Shown: piece by piece, positions 17,390-23,754 of the stretch
Layout of the letters: the number at the start of each line of letters is the position of its first letter
Numbering within the stretch: the first letter of the stretch is position 1
Assembly (NCBI GenBank): GCA_023438115.1
Contig: JAEZEB010000195.1
Coordinates: 1 to 24,597 of the forward strand
Direction: 5' to 3'
Length of the DNA stretch: 24,597 nucleotides
From: Pseudomonadota bacterium
GTDB lineage: Bacteria > Pseudomonadota > Gammaproteobacteria > Burkholderiales > Burkholderiaceae_C
Notes under the pieces: model-generated
Told to the model about the DNA's origin: nothing
Database searches by the model: none
The model's input: the letters and a program-made list of their open reading frames with translations, nothing else
Translations under genes and position numbers: made by a program

Positions 17390-17569
17390 ATGCGTTTCTC
17401 GGCCCTCTTCCAGCAACCGGCTCCGCTTCCCGCGGCCGCCGTGCCGGTGCGCGCCGAAGTTCCCTCGGCTTCGGCCGCGGATGTGGCGCCGCAGGTTCCC
17501 GTGCAGGACGAGCTCGATCCCGACGCGCGCGTGCGGCTCGTCGGCGAGTGGCAGCTGTTCGAAGGCTGA
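17390..17569 (+). CDS. Small hypothetical protein, 59 aa
   Basis: The product begins MRFSALFQQPAPLPAAAVPV, passes through a low-complexity Ala/Pro/Val linker, and ends in a compact acidic-aromatic tail (DELDPDARVRLVGEWQLFEG, 40-59). There is no signal peptide or membrane span. AGGTGA at 17379-17384 gives a reasonable ribosome site 5 nt before the ATG. A possible -10 TAGACT lies at 17366-17371. It sits alone between the creatininase-family and DUF1348 genes, with hairpins on both sides (17270-17286 and 17588-17605), which fits an independent small transcript. I do not recognise the family. The conserved-looking tail is the most likely functional part. Confidence 0.6.
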   Translation: MRFSALFQQPAPLPAAAVPVRAEVPSASAADVAPQVPVQDELDPDARVRLVGEWQLFEG

Positions 17570-17587
17570 GGCATCTTCCTTGCTAGT

Positions 17588-17605
17588 TCCGGGCGAACAC
17601 CCGGA
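17588..17605 (+). promoter_or_regulatory. Hairpin overlapping the DUF1348 ribosome-binding site
   Basis: TCCGGG (17588-17593) pairs with CCCGGA (17600-17605) around a 6-nt loop. The right arm contains part of the only Shine-Dalgarno-like GGAG (17603-17606) for the gene at 17612. The stem could therefore limit translation of that gene or act as a weak terminator for the small ORF. Confidence 0.4.
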
Positions 17606-17611
17606 GCCCGC

Positions 17612-18079
17612 ATGGAACCCCGACCGCTGCTTCCCCCGTTCACCCCAGAATCCGCGGCACGCAAGGTGCGCCTGGCCGAAGACGCCTGGAACACGCGCGA
17701 CCCGGACCGCGTGGTGCAGGTCTACACGGAAGACACGCGCTGGCGCAACCGCGCCGAATTCCCCGTGGGCCGCGAGCAGGTGCGCGCCTTCCTGCAGCGC
17801 AAGTGGGCGCGCGAGCTGGACTACCGGCTGATCAAGGAGCTGTGGGCTTGCGCCGGCGACCGCATCGCGGTGCGCTTCGCCTACGAATGGCACGACGATT
17901 CCGGCCAGTGGTTCCGCAGCTACGGCAACGAGAACTGGGAGTTCGACGCCGCCGGCTTCATGCGGGTGCGCCACGCCAGCATCAACGACCTGCCCATCGC
18001 CGCCGCGGACCGCAAGTTCCACTGGCCCCTGGGGCGGCGGCCCGACGATCACCCAGGGTTGTCCGAACTGGGGCTCTGA
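17612..18079 (+). CDS. DUF1348 / SnoaL-like (NTF2 fold) protein
   Basis: The 155-aa product has the DUF1348 pattern: PFTPESAARKVRLAEDAWNTRDPDRVVQVYTEDTRWRNRAEF at the N-terminus, then GREQVRAFLQRKWARELDYRLIKELWACAGDRIAVRFAYEWHDDSGQWFRSYGNENWEF, and a final HASINDLPI. It should form a single NTF2-like cone-shaped barrel, usually dimeric and cytoplasmic. A catalytic role is unknown for the family. Its stop lies 1 bp before the histidine kinase start (TGAGATG), so the two genes are probably cotranscribed and translationally coupled. A hairpin overlaps its ribosome site. A link between this protein and the signalling pair is suggested only by position. Confidence 0.9.
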   Translation: MEPRPLLPPFTPESAARKVRLAEDAWNTRDPDRVVQVYTEDTRWRNRAEFPVGREQVRAFLQRKWARELDYRLIKELWACAGDRIAVRFAYEWHDDSGQWFRSYGNENWEFDAAGFMRVRHASINDLPIAAADRKFHWPLGRRPDDHPGLSELGL

Positions 18080-18080
18080 G

Positions 18081-19271
18081 ATGCGCGCGCCTTCCGCCGT
18101 GCTCGCCCCGGGCACCGCGCTGCCGGCCAGCGCCGCGCAGCCGCTCTGGCGCGACCGGCTGGGGCTGCTGCTGGAATCCACGGGCGACGGCATCTTCGGC
18201 ATCGACCTGGGCGGTCATTGCACCTTCATCAACCGCGCGGCCGCCGGCATGCTGGGCTACGCGCCGCACGAGGTGCTCGGGCGCAACATGCACGAGCTCA
18301 CGCACCACTCGCACGCGGACGGGCGGCCCTATCCGGACACCGAGTGCCCGATCTTCAACGCCTTCCGCCAGGGCCTGCCCTGCCGGATTGACACCGAGGT
18401 GTTCTGGCGCCGCGACCGCACGCCATTCGCCGTGGAGTATTCGAGCCACCCGATCGTGGACCACCGCGAGGTGCGTGGCGCCGTCATCACCTTCGTCGAC
18501 ATCACGGAGCGCAAGCGCGCGGCCGACGCGCTGCGGCGTGCCAAGGACGGACTGGAGGAGCGCGTGGCCGAGCGCACGCGCGCGCTGTCGGAGGCGCTCG
18601 CGCGCCAGCGCGAGCTGGCCGCCTGGTCGGAGCAGGTCCGCGAGGAGGAACGCACGCGCATCGCCCGCGAGATCCACGACGAGCTGGGCAGCCTGCTGGT
18701 GGCGCTGAAGATGGACGTGAACTGGCTGGGCCGCCGCCTGGACGCGCCGGCGCCCGGCGAGCTGCGCGAGCGCATGCGCTGCAAGTGCGGGAACATGGCG
18801 CGCCTGATCGAGTCCGCGGTGGAGAACGTGGGCCGCATCATCACGGACCTGCGTCCCAGCATCCTCGACCACCAGGGTCTCTGGGCGGCTCTGGAATGGC
18901 AGGCGCACGAGTTCGTGGCGTCGGCGGAACTGGCGCTCGAGTGGGAGCTGCACGTGCCCGATCCGCCGCTGCTGCCCGAGCGCATGGCGATGGCGGTGTT
19001 CCGCATCTTCCAGGAGATGCTGAGCAACGTCGGCCGGCATGCGCACGCGAGCCGCGTCGCCGTGCGCATCGCGCGCGAGGATGGCGTGCTGCGCCTGTCC
19101 GTGCAGGACGACGGCGTGGGCGCGCCGGCCGAAGCCTTCGAGGCCGCCACGGCCTACGGCGTGCTGGGCATGCGCGAGCGCGCCCGCCAGTTCGGCGGGT
19201 CCGTGGCCGTCGCCAGCGCGCCGGGCCGGGGCTGCACCTTCACTTTGTCCTTGCCGCTATCCCATGAATGA
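18081..19271 (+). CDS. PAS-domain sensor histidine kinase (NarX/DegS-type, HisKA_3)
   Basis: The 396-aa kinase has no membrane span. Residues 25-145 form a PAS domain (LLLESTGDGIFGIDLGGHCTFINRAAAGMLGY) with the insert HHSHADGRPYPDTECPIFNAFRQGLPCR (75-102). A coiled segment (146-190) leads to the phospho-acceptor H199 in RIAREIHDELGSLLVALKMD, typical of HisKA_3 dimerisation domains. The ATPase domain shows an N-box (FQEMLSNVGRHAHASRV), DDGVGAP, and GVLGMRERARQFGG...GRGCTFTLSLPL. The input signal is cytoplasmic and unknown. It overlaps the response regulator gene by 8 bp and lies just upstream of the cyanate/anion transporter operon, its likely target. Confidence 0.93.
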   Translation: MRAPSAVLAPGTALPASAAQPLWRDRLGLLLESTGDGIFGIDLGGHCTFINRAAAGMLGYAPHEVLGRNMHELTHHSHADGRPYPDTECPIFNAFRQGLPCRIDTEVFWRRDRTPFAVEYSSHPIVDHREVRGAVITFVDITERKRAADALRRAKDGLEERVAERTRALSEALARQRELAAWSEQVREEERTRIAREIHDELGSLLVALKMDVNWLGRRLDAPAPGELRERMRCKCGNMARLIESAVENVGRIITDLRPSILDHQGLWAALEWQAHEFVASAELALEWELHVPDPPLLPERMAMAVFRIFQEMLSNVGRHAHASRVAVRIAREDGVLRLSVQDDGVGAPAEAFEAATAYGVLGMRERARQFGGSVAVASAPGRGCTFTLSLPLSHE

Positions 19272-19923
19272 ACCCATCCGCATCCTGCTGGGCGACGACC
19301 ACCGCATCGTGCGCGAAGGCCTGAAGCAGGTGTTCGCCGACGCACCCGACATCGACGTGTGCCGCGAAGCGGCGGACGGCGAGGAAGTGCTGCGTGCCGT
19401 GGAAGCCTTGCGCGGCAACGCGGGACTCGACGCCGTGCTGCTGGACATCGCCATGCCGGGCCGCGACGGCCTCGACGTGCTGCAGGCGCTGCGCCGCGCG
19501 TGGCCCGCGTTGCCGGTGCTGATGCTGTCCACCTATCCCGAGCGCCAGTACGCCGTGCGCTGCATCAAGCTGGGCGCGGCGGGCTACCTGAACAAGGGCG
19601 CGGATGCCGACGACATCATCGCCGCCGTGCGCAAGGTGGCCGGTGGCGGCGTGTACGTGACGCCCGCCACCGCCGAAGCCCTGGCCAGCGCGGTGGGTGG
19701 CGCCGCGGCGCGCTTCGGCCCCGAAGCGCTGTCGCACCGCGAGTACCAGGTCTACCGCCTCCTCACCGCGGGGCACAGCGTGAGCGAGATTGGTGCGCAG
19801 CTGCAGCTGGCCCCCAACACGGTGAGCACCTACCGGGCGCGCATCCTGGAAAAGACGGGCGCGAGAAACGACGTGGAGCTGGCGCTTTACGCGGAAAGGC
19901 ACGCGCGGCCGCCCGCCACGTAG
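19264..19923 (+). CDS. LuxR/NarL-family response regulator
   Basis: The 219-aa product has a receiver domain (1-125) with acidic residues D11/D12, phospho-acceptor D61 in VLLDIAMPGRDG, T90 in MLSTYPERQ, and K111 in YLNKGAD. A LuxR/GerE helix-turn-helix follows (about 155-210): LSHREYQVYRLLTAGHSVSEIGAQLQLAPNTVSTYRARILEKTGARN. The start ATG 19264 lies inside the kinase gene (8-bp overlap), giving the usual MNEPIRILLGDDHRIVREGL. It is the evident partner of the kinase. It is expected to bind DNA as a phosphorylated dimer, with dyads in the next intergenic region as candidates. Confidence 0.95.
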   Translation: MNEPIRILLGDDHRIVREGLKQVFADAPDIDVCREAADGEEVLRAVEALRGNAGLDAVLLDIAMPGRDGLDVLQALRRAWPALPVLMLSTYPERQYAVRCIKLGAAGYLNKGADADDIIAAVRKVAGGGVYVTPATAEALASAVGGAAARFGPEALSHREYQVYRLLTAGHSVSEIGAQLQLAPNTVSTYRARILEKTGARNDVELALYAERHARPPAT

Positions 19924-20038
19924 GGCTGGCACTACAAGGCCTAGTGCGCGAGGGCACGATCTGCGGCGTGCCGGCCGCCGCCGCCCGGACGGGCACCGTG
20001 CTTGCAGTGCAAGGGCATCCGCCACAACGAGGTGCCCC
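19924..20038 (+). promoter_or_regulatory. Dyad-rich promoter region of the cyanate/anion transport operon
   Basis: Three dyads lie in 115 bp: GCACTA (19929-19934)/TAGTGC (19942-19947); GGCAC (19953-19957)/GTGCC (19968-19972); and the 13-bp palindrome CTTGCAGTGCAAG (20001-20013). GCAC or GTGC recurs throughout. The first dyad could instead be the terminator of the response regulator gene. GAGGTG just before ATG 20039 is the ribosome site. Binding by the adjacent response regulator is inferred from position. Confidence 0.45.
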
Positions 20039-21406
20039 ATGACCGACCGCTACGACGCCTACGATCCCGACCGTCCCCTGATGCTGCGCTGCGCCTGTGG
20101 CGAGGACCATGCGCCCGGCGAGCATCCGCAGGCGGGCCCGGCCAGCGCGCAGGAACTCTCGGACCGCTTCGTCGAGGCCAGCCTGGTCAAGGCGCTGTTC
20201 CCCGTCGACAGCGTGCGCCGCGGCTTCCTGAAGGCGGTGGGCGCGAACACGGCCCGGGCCGCGATCGCCTCGGTGCTGCCGATCGGCGCGCTGCAGGCCA
20301 TGGCGCAGGAGCGCGGCGCGCTGGAGAAGAACGACCTGAAGATCGGCTTCATCGCGATCACCTGCGCGAGCCCGCTGATCATGGCCGACCCGCTGGGCTT
20401 CTACCGCAAGGAAGGCCTGAACGTGCAGCTGAACAAGACGGCGGGCTGGGCGCTGATCCGCGACAAGATGATCAACGGCGAGCACGACGCCTCGCACTTC
20501 CTCTCGCCCATGCCGCTGGCCATGAGCATGGGACTGGGCTCCAACCAGGTGCCGATGAACGTCGCCAGCATCCAGAACACCAACGGGCAGGCGATCACGC
20601 TGCACGTGAAGCACAAGGACAAGCGCGACCCGAAGACCTGGAAGGGTTTCCGCTTCGCCGTGCCCTTCGAGTACAGCATGCACAACTTCCTGCTGCGGTA
20701 CTACCTGGCCGAGCACGGCATCAACCCGGACACCGACGTGCAGATCCGCGTGACGCCGCCGCCGGAGATGGTGGCCAACCTGCGCGCGGGCAACATCGAC
20801 GGCTTCCTCGGCCCCGACCCGTTCAACCAGCGCGCCGTGTACGACGAGGTGGGCTTCATCCACATCCTGTCCAAGGAGATCTGGGACGGCCACCCGTGCT
20901 GCGCCTTCGGCGTCAGCGGCGCCTTCATCGAGAAGAATCCCAACACCTTCGCGGCGCTGTACCGCGCGATCCTGACCGCTTCGTACATGGCGAACCAGCC
21001 CAAGGACCGCGACCTGATCGCCAAGGTGATCGCGCCCGCGCAATACCTCAACCAGCCCGAAACCGTCATCGCGCAGGTGCTCACCGGCAAGTTCGCCGAC
21101 GGCCTGGGCAACGTGAAGAACGTGCCGGACCGGGCCACCTTCGATCCCGTGCCCTGGCAGGGCATGGCGGTGTGGATGCTCACGCAGATGAAGCGCTGGG
21201 GCTACATCAAGGGCGACGTGAACTACCGGCAGGTGGCCGAGAAGGTCTTCCTGCTCACCGACGCCAAGAAGTACATGGCGCAGGCCGGCTTCCGCCCGCC
21301 GGAGGGCGCGTACCGCAAGTTCAAGGTGATGGGCAAGGAGTTCGATCCGGCCCGGCCCGAGGACTACGTGCGCAGCTTCGCCATCTCCAAGGCGTCCGCC
21401 GCATGA
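20039..21406 (+). CDS. ABC transporter substrate-binding protein, NrtA/CmpA/cyanate type
   Basis: The 455-aa product belongs to the periplasmic nitrate/bicarbonate/cyanate-binding family. Residues 100-410 are the binding lobes (KIGFIAITCASPLIMADPLGFYRKEGLNVQL; FLSPMPLAMSMG; FLGPDPFNQRAVYDEVGFIHILSKEIWDGHPCCAFG). Export is probably by the Tat route: RRGFLK at 60-65 and a hydrophobic run ending in LQAMAQ (about 90). Before it lies a 59-residue extension with CxCx3Hx4H (C18, C20, H24, H29), which looks metal-binding. The stop overlaps the permease start as ATGA. Substrate is inferred as cyanate because cynS ends the operon; nitrate or bicarbonate are alternatives. Confidence 0.88.
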   Translation: MTDRYDAYDPDRPLMLRCACGEDHAPGEHPQAGPASAQELSDRFVEASLVKALFPVDSVRRGFLKAVGANTARAAIASVLPIGALQAMAQERGALEKNDLKIGFIAITCASPLIMADPLGFYRKEGLNVQLNKTAGWALIRDKMINGEHDASHFLSPMPLAMSMGLGSNQVPMNVASIQNTNGQAITLHVKHKDKRDPKTWKGFRFAVPFEYSMHNFLLRYYLAEHGINPDTDVQIRVTPPPEMVANLRAGNIDGFLGPDPFNQRAVYDEVGFIHILSKEIWDGHPCCAFGVSGAFIEKNPNTFAALYRAILTASYMANQPKDRDLIAKVIAPAQYLNQPETVIAQVLTGKFADGLGNVKNVPDRATFDPVPWQGMAVWMLTQMKRWGYIKGDVNYRQVAEKVFLLTDAKKYMAQAGFRPPEGAYRKFKVMGKEFDPARPEDYVRSFAISKASAA

Positions 21407-22260
21407 AATCCCTGGACCTGAAGGCGGCGCTGGTCTCGCTGCTGATCCTGCTGGGCGTGCTGGCGGTGTGGCACGTGGCCACGCTGCCCGCCGCCGGGCA
21501 GGCGGCGGCCACCGGCCTGACGGCGGAGCAGATCGAGTACCAGAAGATGATGGGCAAGGACCCGGGCTCGCAGAAGACCTCGGGCTTCCCGACCGTGGCG
21601 CAGGTCGCGTCCACCTTCGCCTCGCAGCTGGCGAACCCCTTCTACGACAACGGTCCCAACGACAAGGGCATCGCGATCCAGCTGGCGCATTCGCTGGGCC
21701 GGGTGGCGCTGGGCTTTCTGCTCGCCTGCCTGGTCGCGGTGCCGCTGGGTTTCGTGATCGGCATGTCGCCCCTGCTGCACAAGGCCTTCGACCCTTTCAT
21801 CCAGGTGCTCAAGCCGATCTCGCCGCTGGCGTGGATGCCGCTCGCGCTCTACACGATCAAGGATTCCAACGTCTCCGGCGTGTTCGTGATCTTCATCTGC
21901 TCGGTGTGGCCGATGATGATCAATACCGCCTTCGGGGTGGCCTCGGTCAAGCGCGAATGGCTGAACGTGGCGCGCACGCTGGAGGTGAAGCCGCTGCGCA
22001 AGGCGTTCCGCGTGATCCTGCCCGCCGCCGCGCCCACGATCCTCACCGGCATGCGCATCAGCATGGGCATCGCCTGGCTGGTGATCGTGGCGGCGGAGAT
22101 GCTGGTGGGCGGCACGGGCATCGGCTACTTCGTGTGGAACGAGTGGAACAACCTCTCGCTTACCAACGTGATCTTCGCGATCGCGGTCATCGGCGTCGTC
22201 GGGATGCTGCTGGACCTGGCGTTCGCCCGGCTGCAAAGGCTGGTGACCTATGTGGAGTGA
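21403..22260 (+). CDS. ABC transporter permease, NrtB/CynB type
   Basis: The 285-aa product has a first membrane helix (8-28), then a long periplasmic loop (31-90) bearing EYQKMMGKDPGSQKTSGFPTV, then about five more helices. The cytoplasmic EAA-type loop that docks to the ATPase is at about 184-215 (REWLNVARTLEVKPLRKAFRVILPAAAPTILTG). The C-terminal VFARLQRLVTYVE-like end is typical of the family (here AFARLQRLVTYVE). ATG 21403 was chosen because it overlaps the upstream stop (ATGA); the frame is open much further upstream, but only as a shadow. It overlaps the ATPase gene by 11 bp, showing a tightly coupled operon. Confidence 0.93.
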   Translation: MKSLDLKAALVSLLILLGVLAVWHVATLPAAGQAAATGLTAEQIEYQKMMGKDPGSQKTSGFPTVAQVASTFASQLANPFYDNGPNDKGIAIQLAHSLGRVALGFLLACLVAVPLGFVIGMSPLLHKAFDPFIQVLKPISPLAWMPLALYTIKDSNVSGVFVIFICSVWPMMINTAFGVASVKREWLNVARTLEVKPLRKAFRVILPAAAPTILTGMRISMGIAWLVIVAAEMLVGGTGIGYFVWNEWNNLSLTNVIFAIAVIGVVGMLLDLAFARLQRLVTYVE

Positions 22261-23149
22261 ACGCCAGGTGCTGCCGGCCGCGGCCGTCCTGCCCGCCGCG
22301 CAAGCCGCGACGCCTGCGCCCGCGGGCACGCCTTTCCTGAAGGTGGAGAACCTCGGCAAGTCCTTCGGGGCCGGCCGGCCGGTGTTCGCCGGCGTGGACT
22401 TCACGCTGCGCGAAGGCGAGTTCGTCTGCATCATCGGCCACTCCGGCTGCGGCAAGACGACCATCCTCAACGTGCTGGCGGGGCTGGACAGCGCCACCGA
22501 AGGCCACGTCTTCATGGAGGGCCGCGAGATCGCGGGCCCGGGACTGGAACGCGGCGTCGTGTTCCAGGGCCATGCGCTCATGCCCTGGCTCACGGTGAGA
22601 CGCAACATCGCTTTCGCCGTGGAATCGCGCTGGCCGCAGTGGTCGCGCGCGCAGGTGGATGCGCACGTCGAGCAGTACGTGCGCATGGTCGGCCTCGCGG
22701 GCGCCATCGACCGCAAGCCCTCGGAGCTGTCCGGCGGGATGAAGCAGCGCGTGGGCATCGCCCGCGCCTTCGCCATCCAGCCGCGCATGCTGCTGCTGGA
22801 CGAACCCTTCGGCGCGCTGGACGCCCTCACGCGCGGCAGCATCCAGGACGAGCTGATGGCGATCGTGCGCGAGACGCAGCAGACCGTCTTCATGATCACG
22901 CACGACGTGGACGAGGCCATCCTGCTGGCCGACCGCATCCTGCTGATGACGAACGCCCGCGATACGCCCGCCGGCCACGTGCCCGGCGGGATCGCCGAGG
23001 CCGTCGCCAATCCGCTGCCGCGCGAGCGCACGCGCGCCGGGCTGCACCACCTGCCCGGCTACTACGAGTTCCGCAACCACATCGTCGACTTCCTGGTCTC
23101 GCGCGCGCACGCGGGGACCGCACCCAACCAGCACAAGGAGCCAGCATGA
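22250..23149 (+). CDS. ABC transporter ATP-binding protein, NrtD/CynD type
   Basis: The 299-aa ATPase powers the transporter at the inner face of the membrane. Walker A is GHSGCGKTT (63-71), the Q-loop is VVFQGH with Q106, the signature is LSGGMKQR (160-167), Walker B is LLLDEP (181-186), and the H-loop is ITHD with H218. An Ala/Pro-rich N-terminal tail of about 27 residues precedes the conserved LKVENLGKSFG. The C-terminus (LHHLPGYYEFRNHIVDFL) resembles nitrate/cyanate ATPases. It starts inside the permease gene, and its stop overlaps the cynS start as ATGA. Confidence 0.95.
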   Translation: MWSERQVLPAAAVLPAAQAATPAPAGTPFLKVENLGKSFGAGRPVFAGVDFTLREGEFVCIIGHSGCGKTTILNVLAGLDSATEGHVFMEGREIAGPGLERGVVFQGHALMPWLTVRRNIAFAVESRWPQWSRAQVDAHVEQYVRMVGLAGAIDRKPSELSGGMKQRVGIARAFAIQPRMLLLDEPFGALDALTRGSIQDELMAIVRETQQTVFMITHDVDEAILLADRILLMTNARDTPAGHVPGGIAEAVANPLPRERTRAGLHHLPGYYEFRNHIVDFLVSRAHAGTAPNQHKEPA

Positions 23150-23628
23150 ACCGCAATGACGTCACCGAGAAGATCATCGCCGCCAAGGTCGCCCGCGGCC
23201 TCACCTGGGCGGAAATCGCCGGCAAGGTGGGGCGCTCGCCCGAATGGACCACGGCGCTGTGCCTGGGCCAGATGACGGCCGACGCCGAGCAGGCCCGCGT
23301 GCTCGGCGACCTGTTCGCCCTGACGGAGGAAGAGCGGAAGTGGCTGCAGGTGGTGCCGTACAAGGGCTCGCTGCCCACGGCCATCCCCACCGATCCCCTG
23401 ATCTACCGCTGGTACGAGGTGGTGAACGTGTACGGCACCACGATCAAGGAACTCATCCACGAGGAGTTCGGCGACGGCATCATGAGCGCGATCGACTTCA
23501 AGATGGACATCCAGCGCGAGCCCGACCCCAAAGGCGATCGGGTGAATGTCGTGCTCTCGGGCAAGTTCCTTCCGTACAAGACCTACAGACGATTAAAGCG
23601 TCGCGCCTTGTTTTGCGCGGCGCTTTAA
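23146..23628 (+). CDS. cynS: Cyanase (cyanate hydratase), with aberrant C-terminal extension
   Basis: Cyanase converts cyanate and bicarbonate to ammonia and CO2 in the cytoplasm, as a decamer. The 160-aa product has the N-terminal helix bundle (VTEKIIAAKVARGLTWAEIAGKVGRSPEWTTALCLGQ) and the catalytic domain with R88 and E91 in LIYRWYEVVNVYGTT and S114 in FGDGIMSAIDF, matching E. coli R96, E99 and S122. The normal family C-terminus GKFLPYKTY is reached at residue 147 (base 23586). No stop follows; 13 extra residues (RRLKRRALFCAAL) come from a hairpin, and TAA lies in its right arm. The enzyme may still work, as the active site is intact. The end marks a junction in the DNA or in the assembly. 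Confidence 0.93.
   Translation: MNRNDVTEKIIAAKVARGLTWAEIAGKVGRSPEWTTALCLGQMTADAEQARVLGDLFALTEEERKWLQVVPYKGSLPTAIPTDPLIYRWYEVVNVYGTTIKELIHEEFGDGIMSAIDFKMDIQREPDPKGDRVNVVLSGKFLPYKTYRRLKRRALFCAAL
23593..23628. terminator. Strong 14-bp hairpin overlapping the extended cynS end
   Basis: The left arm 23593-23606 (TTAAAGCGTCGCGC) and right arm 23615-23628 (GCGCGGCGCTTTAA) pair along 14 positions, with a single T/G (U-G wobble) position. The loop is 8 nt and ends in four Ts. AT-rich ends flank the stem on both sides (TTTAATT), giving a bidirectional intrinsic-terminator look. It probably belonged to the DNA on the right of the junction. Confidence 0.65.
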
Positions 23629-23700
23629 TTCGGCGGGTTCGAACGTTGCGATGCGACGCTCAACCCGTCGGATGCCGTGCGACGCCAGCGCCCACGCGAA

Positions 23701-23754
23701 GGCGATAATCGTCGGCGTTACAATCAGCGCTTTTCGAAAGCGCGGCGCGAGCAC
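23701..23754 (+). promoter_or_regulatory. Putative promoter and palindrome before the gamma-glutamyltransferase-family gene
   Basis: Two -10-like hexamers, GATAAT (23704-23709) and TACAAT (23719-23724), precede a 17-bp palindrome, GCGCTTT-TCG-AAAGCGC (23727-23743), which ends 11 bp before ATG 23755. No clear -35 or Shine-Dalgarno is visible. The palindrome could be an operator. Confidence 0.4.

Noticed and set aside
23593..23722. Minus-strand frame ending in RRVERRIATFEPAELKRRAKQGATL with a hydrophobic start
   Set aside because: It looked protein-like, but it ends inside the hairpin, its upstream part is antisense to the gamma-glutamyltransferase gene, and no start with ribosome site is visible. 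A remnant gene end cannot be excluded.
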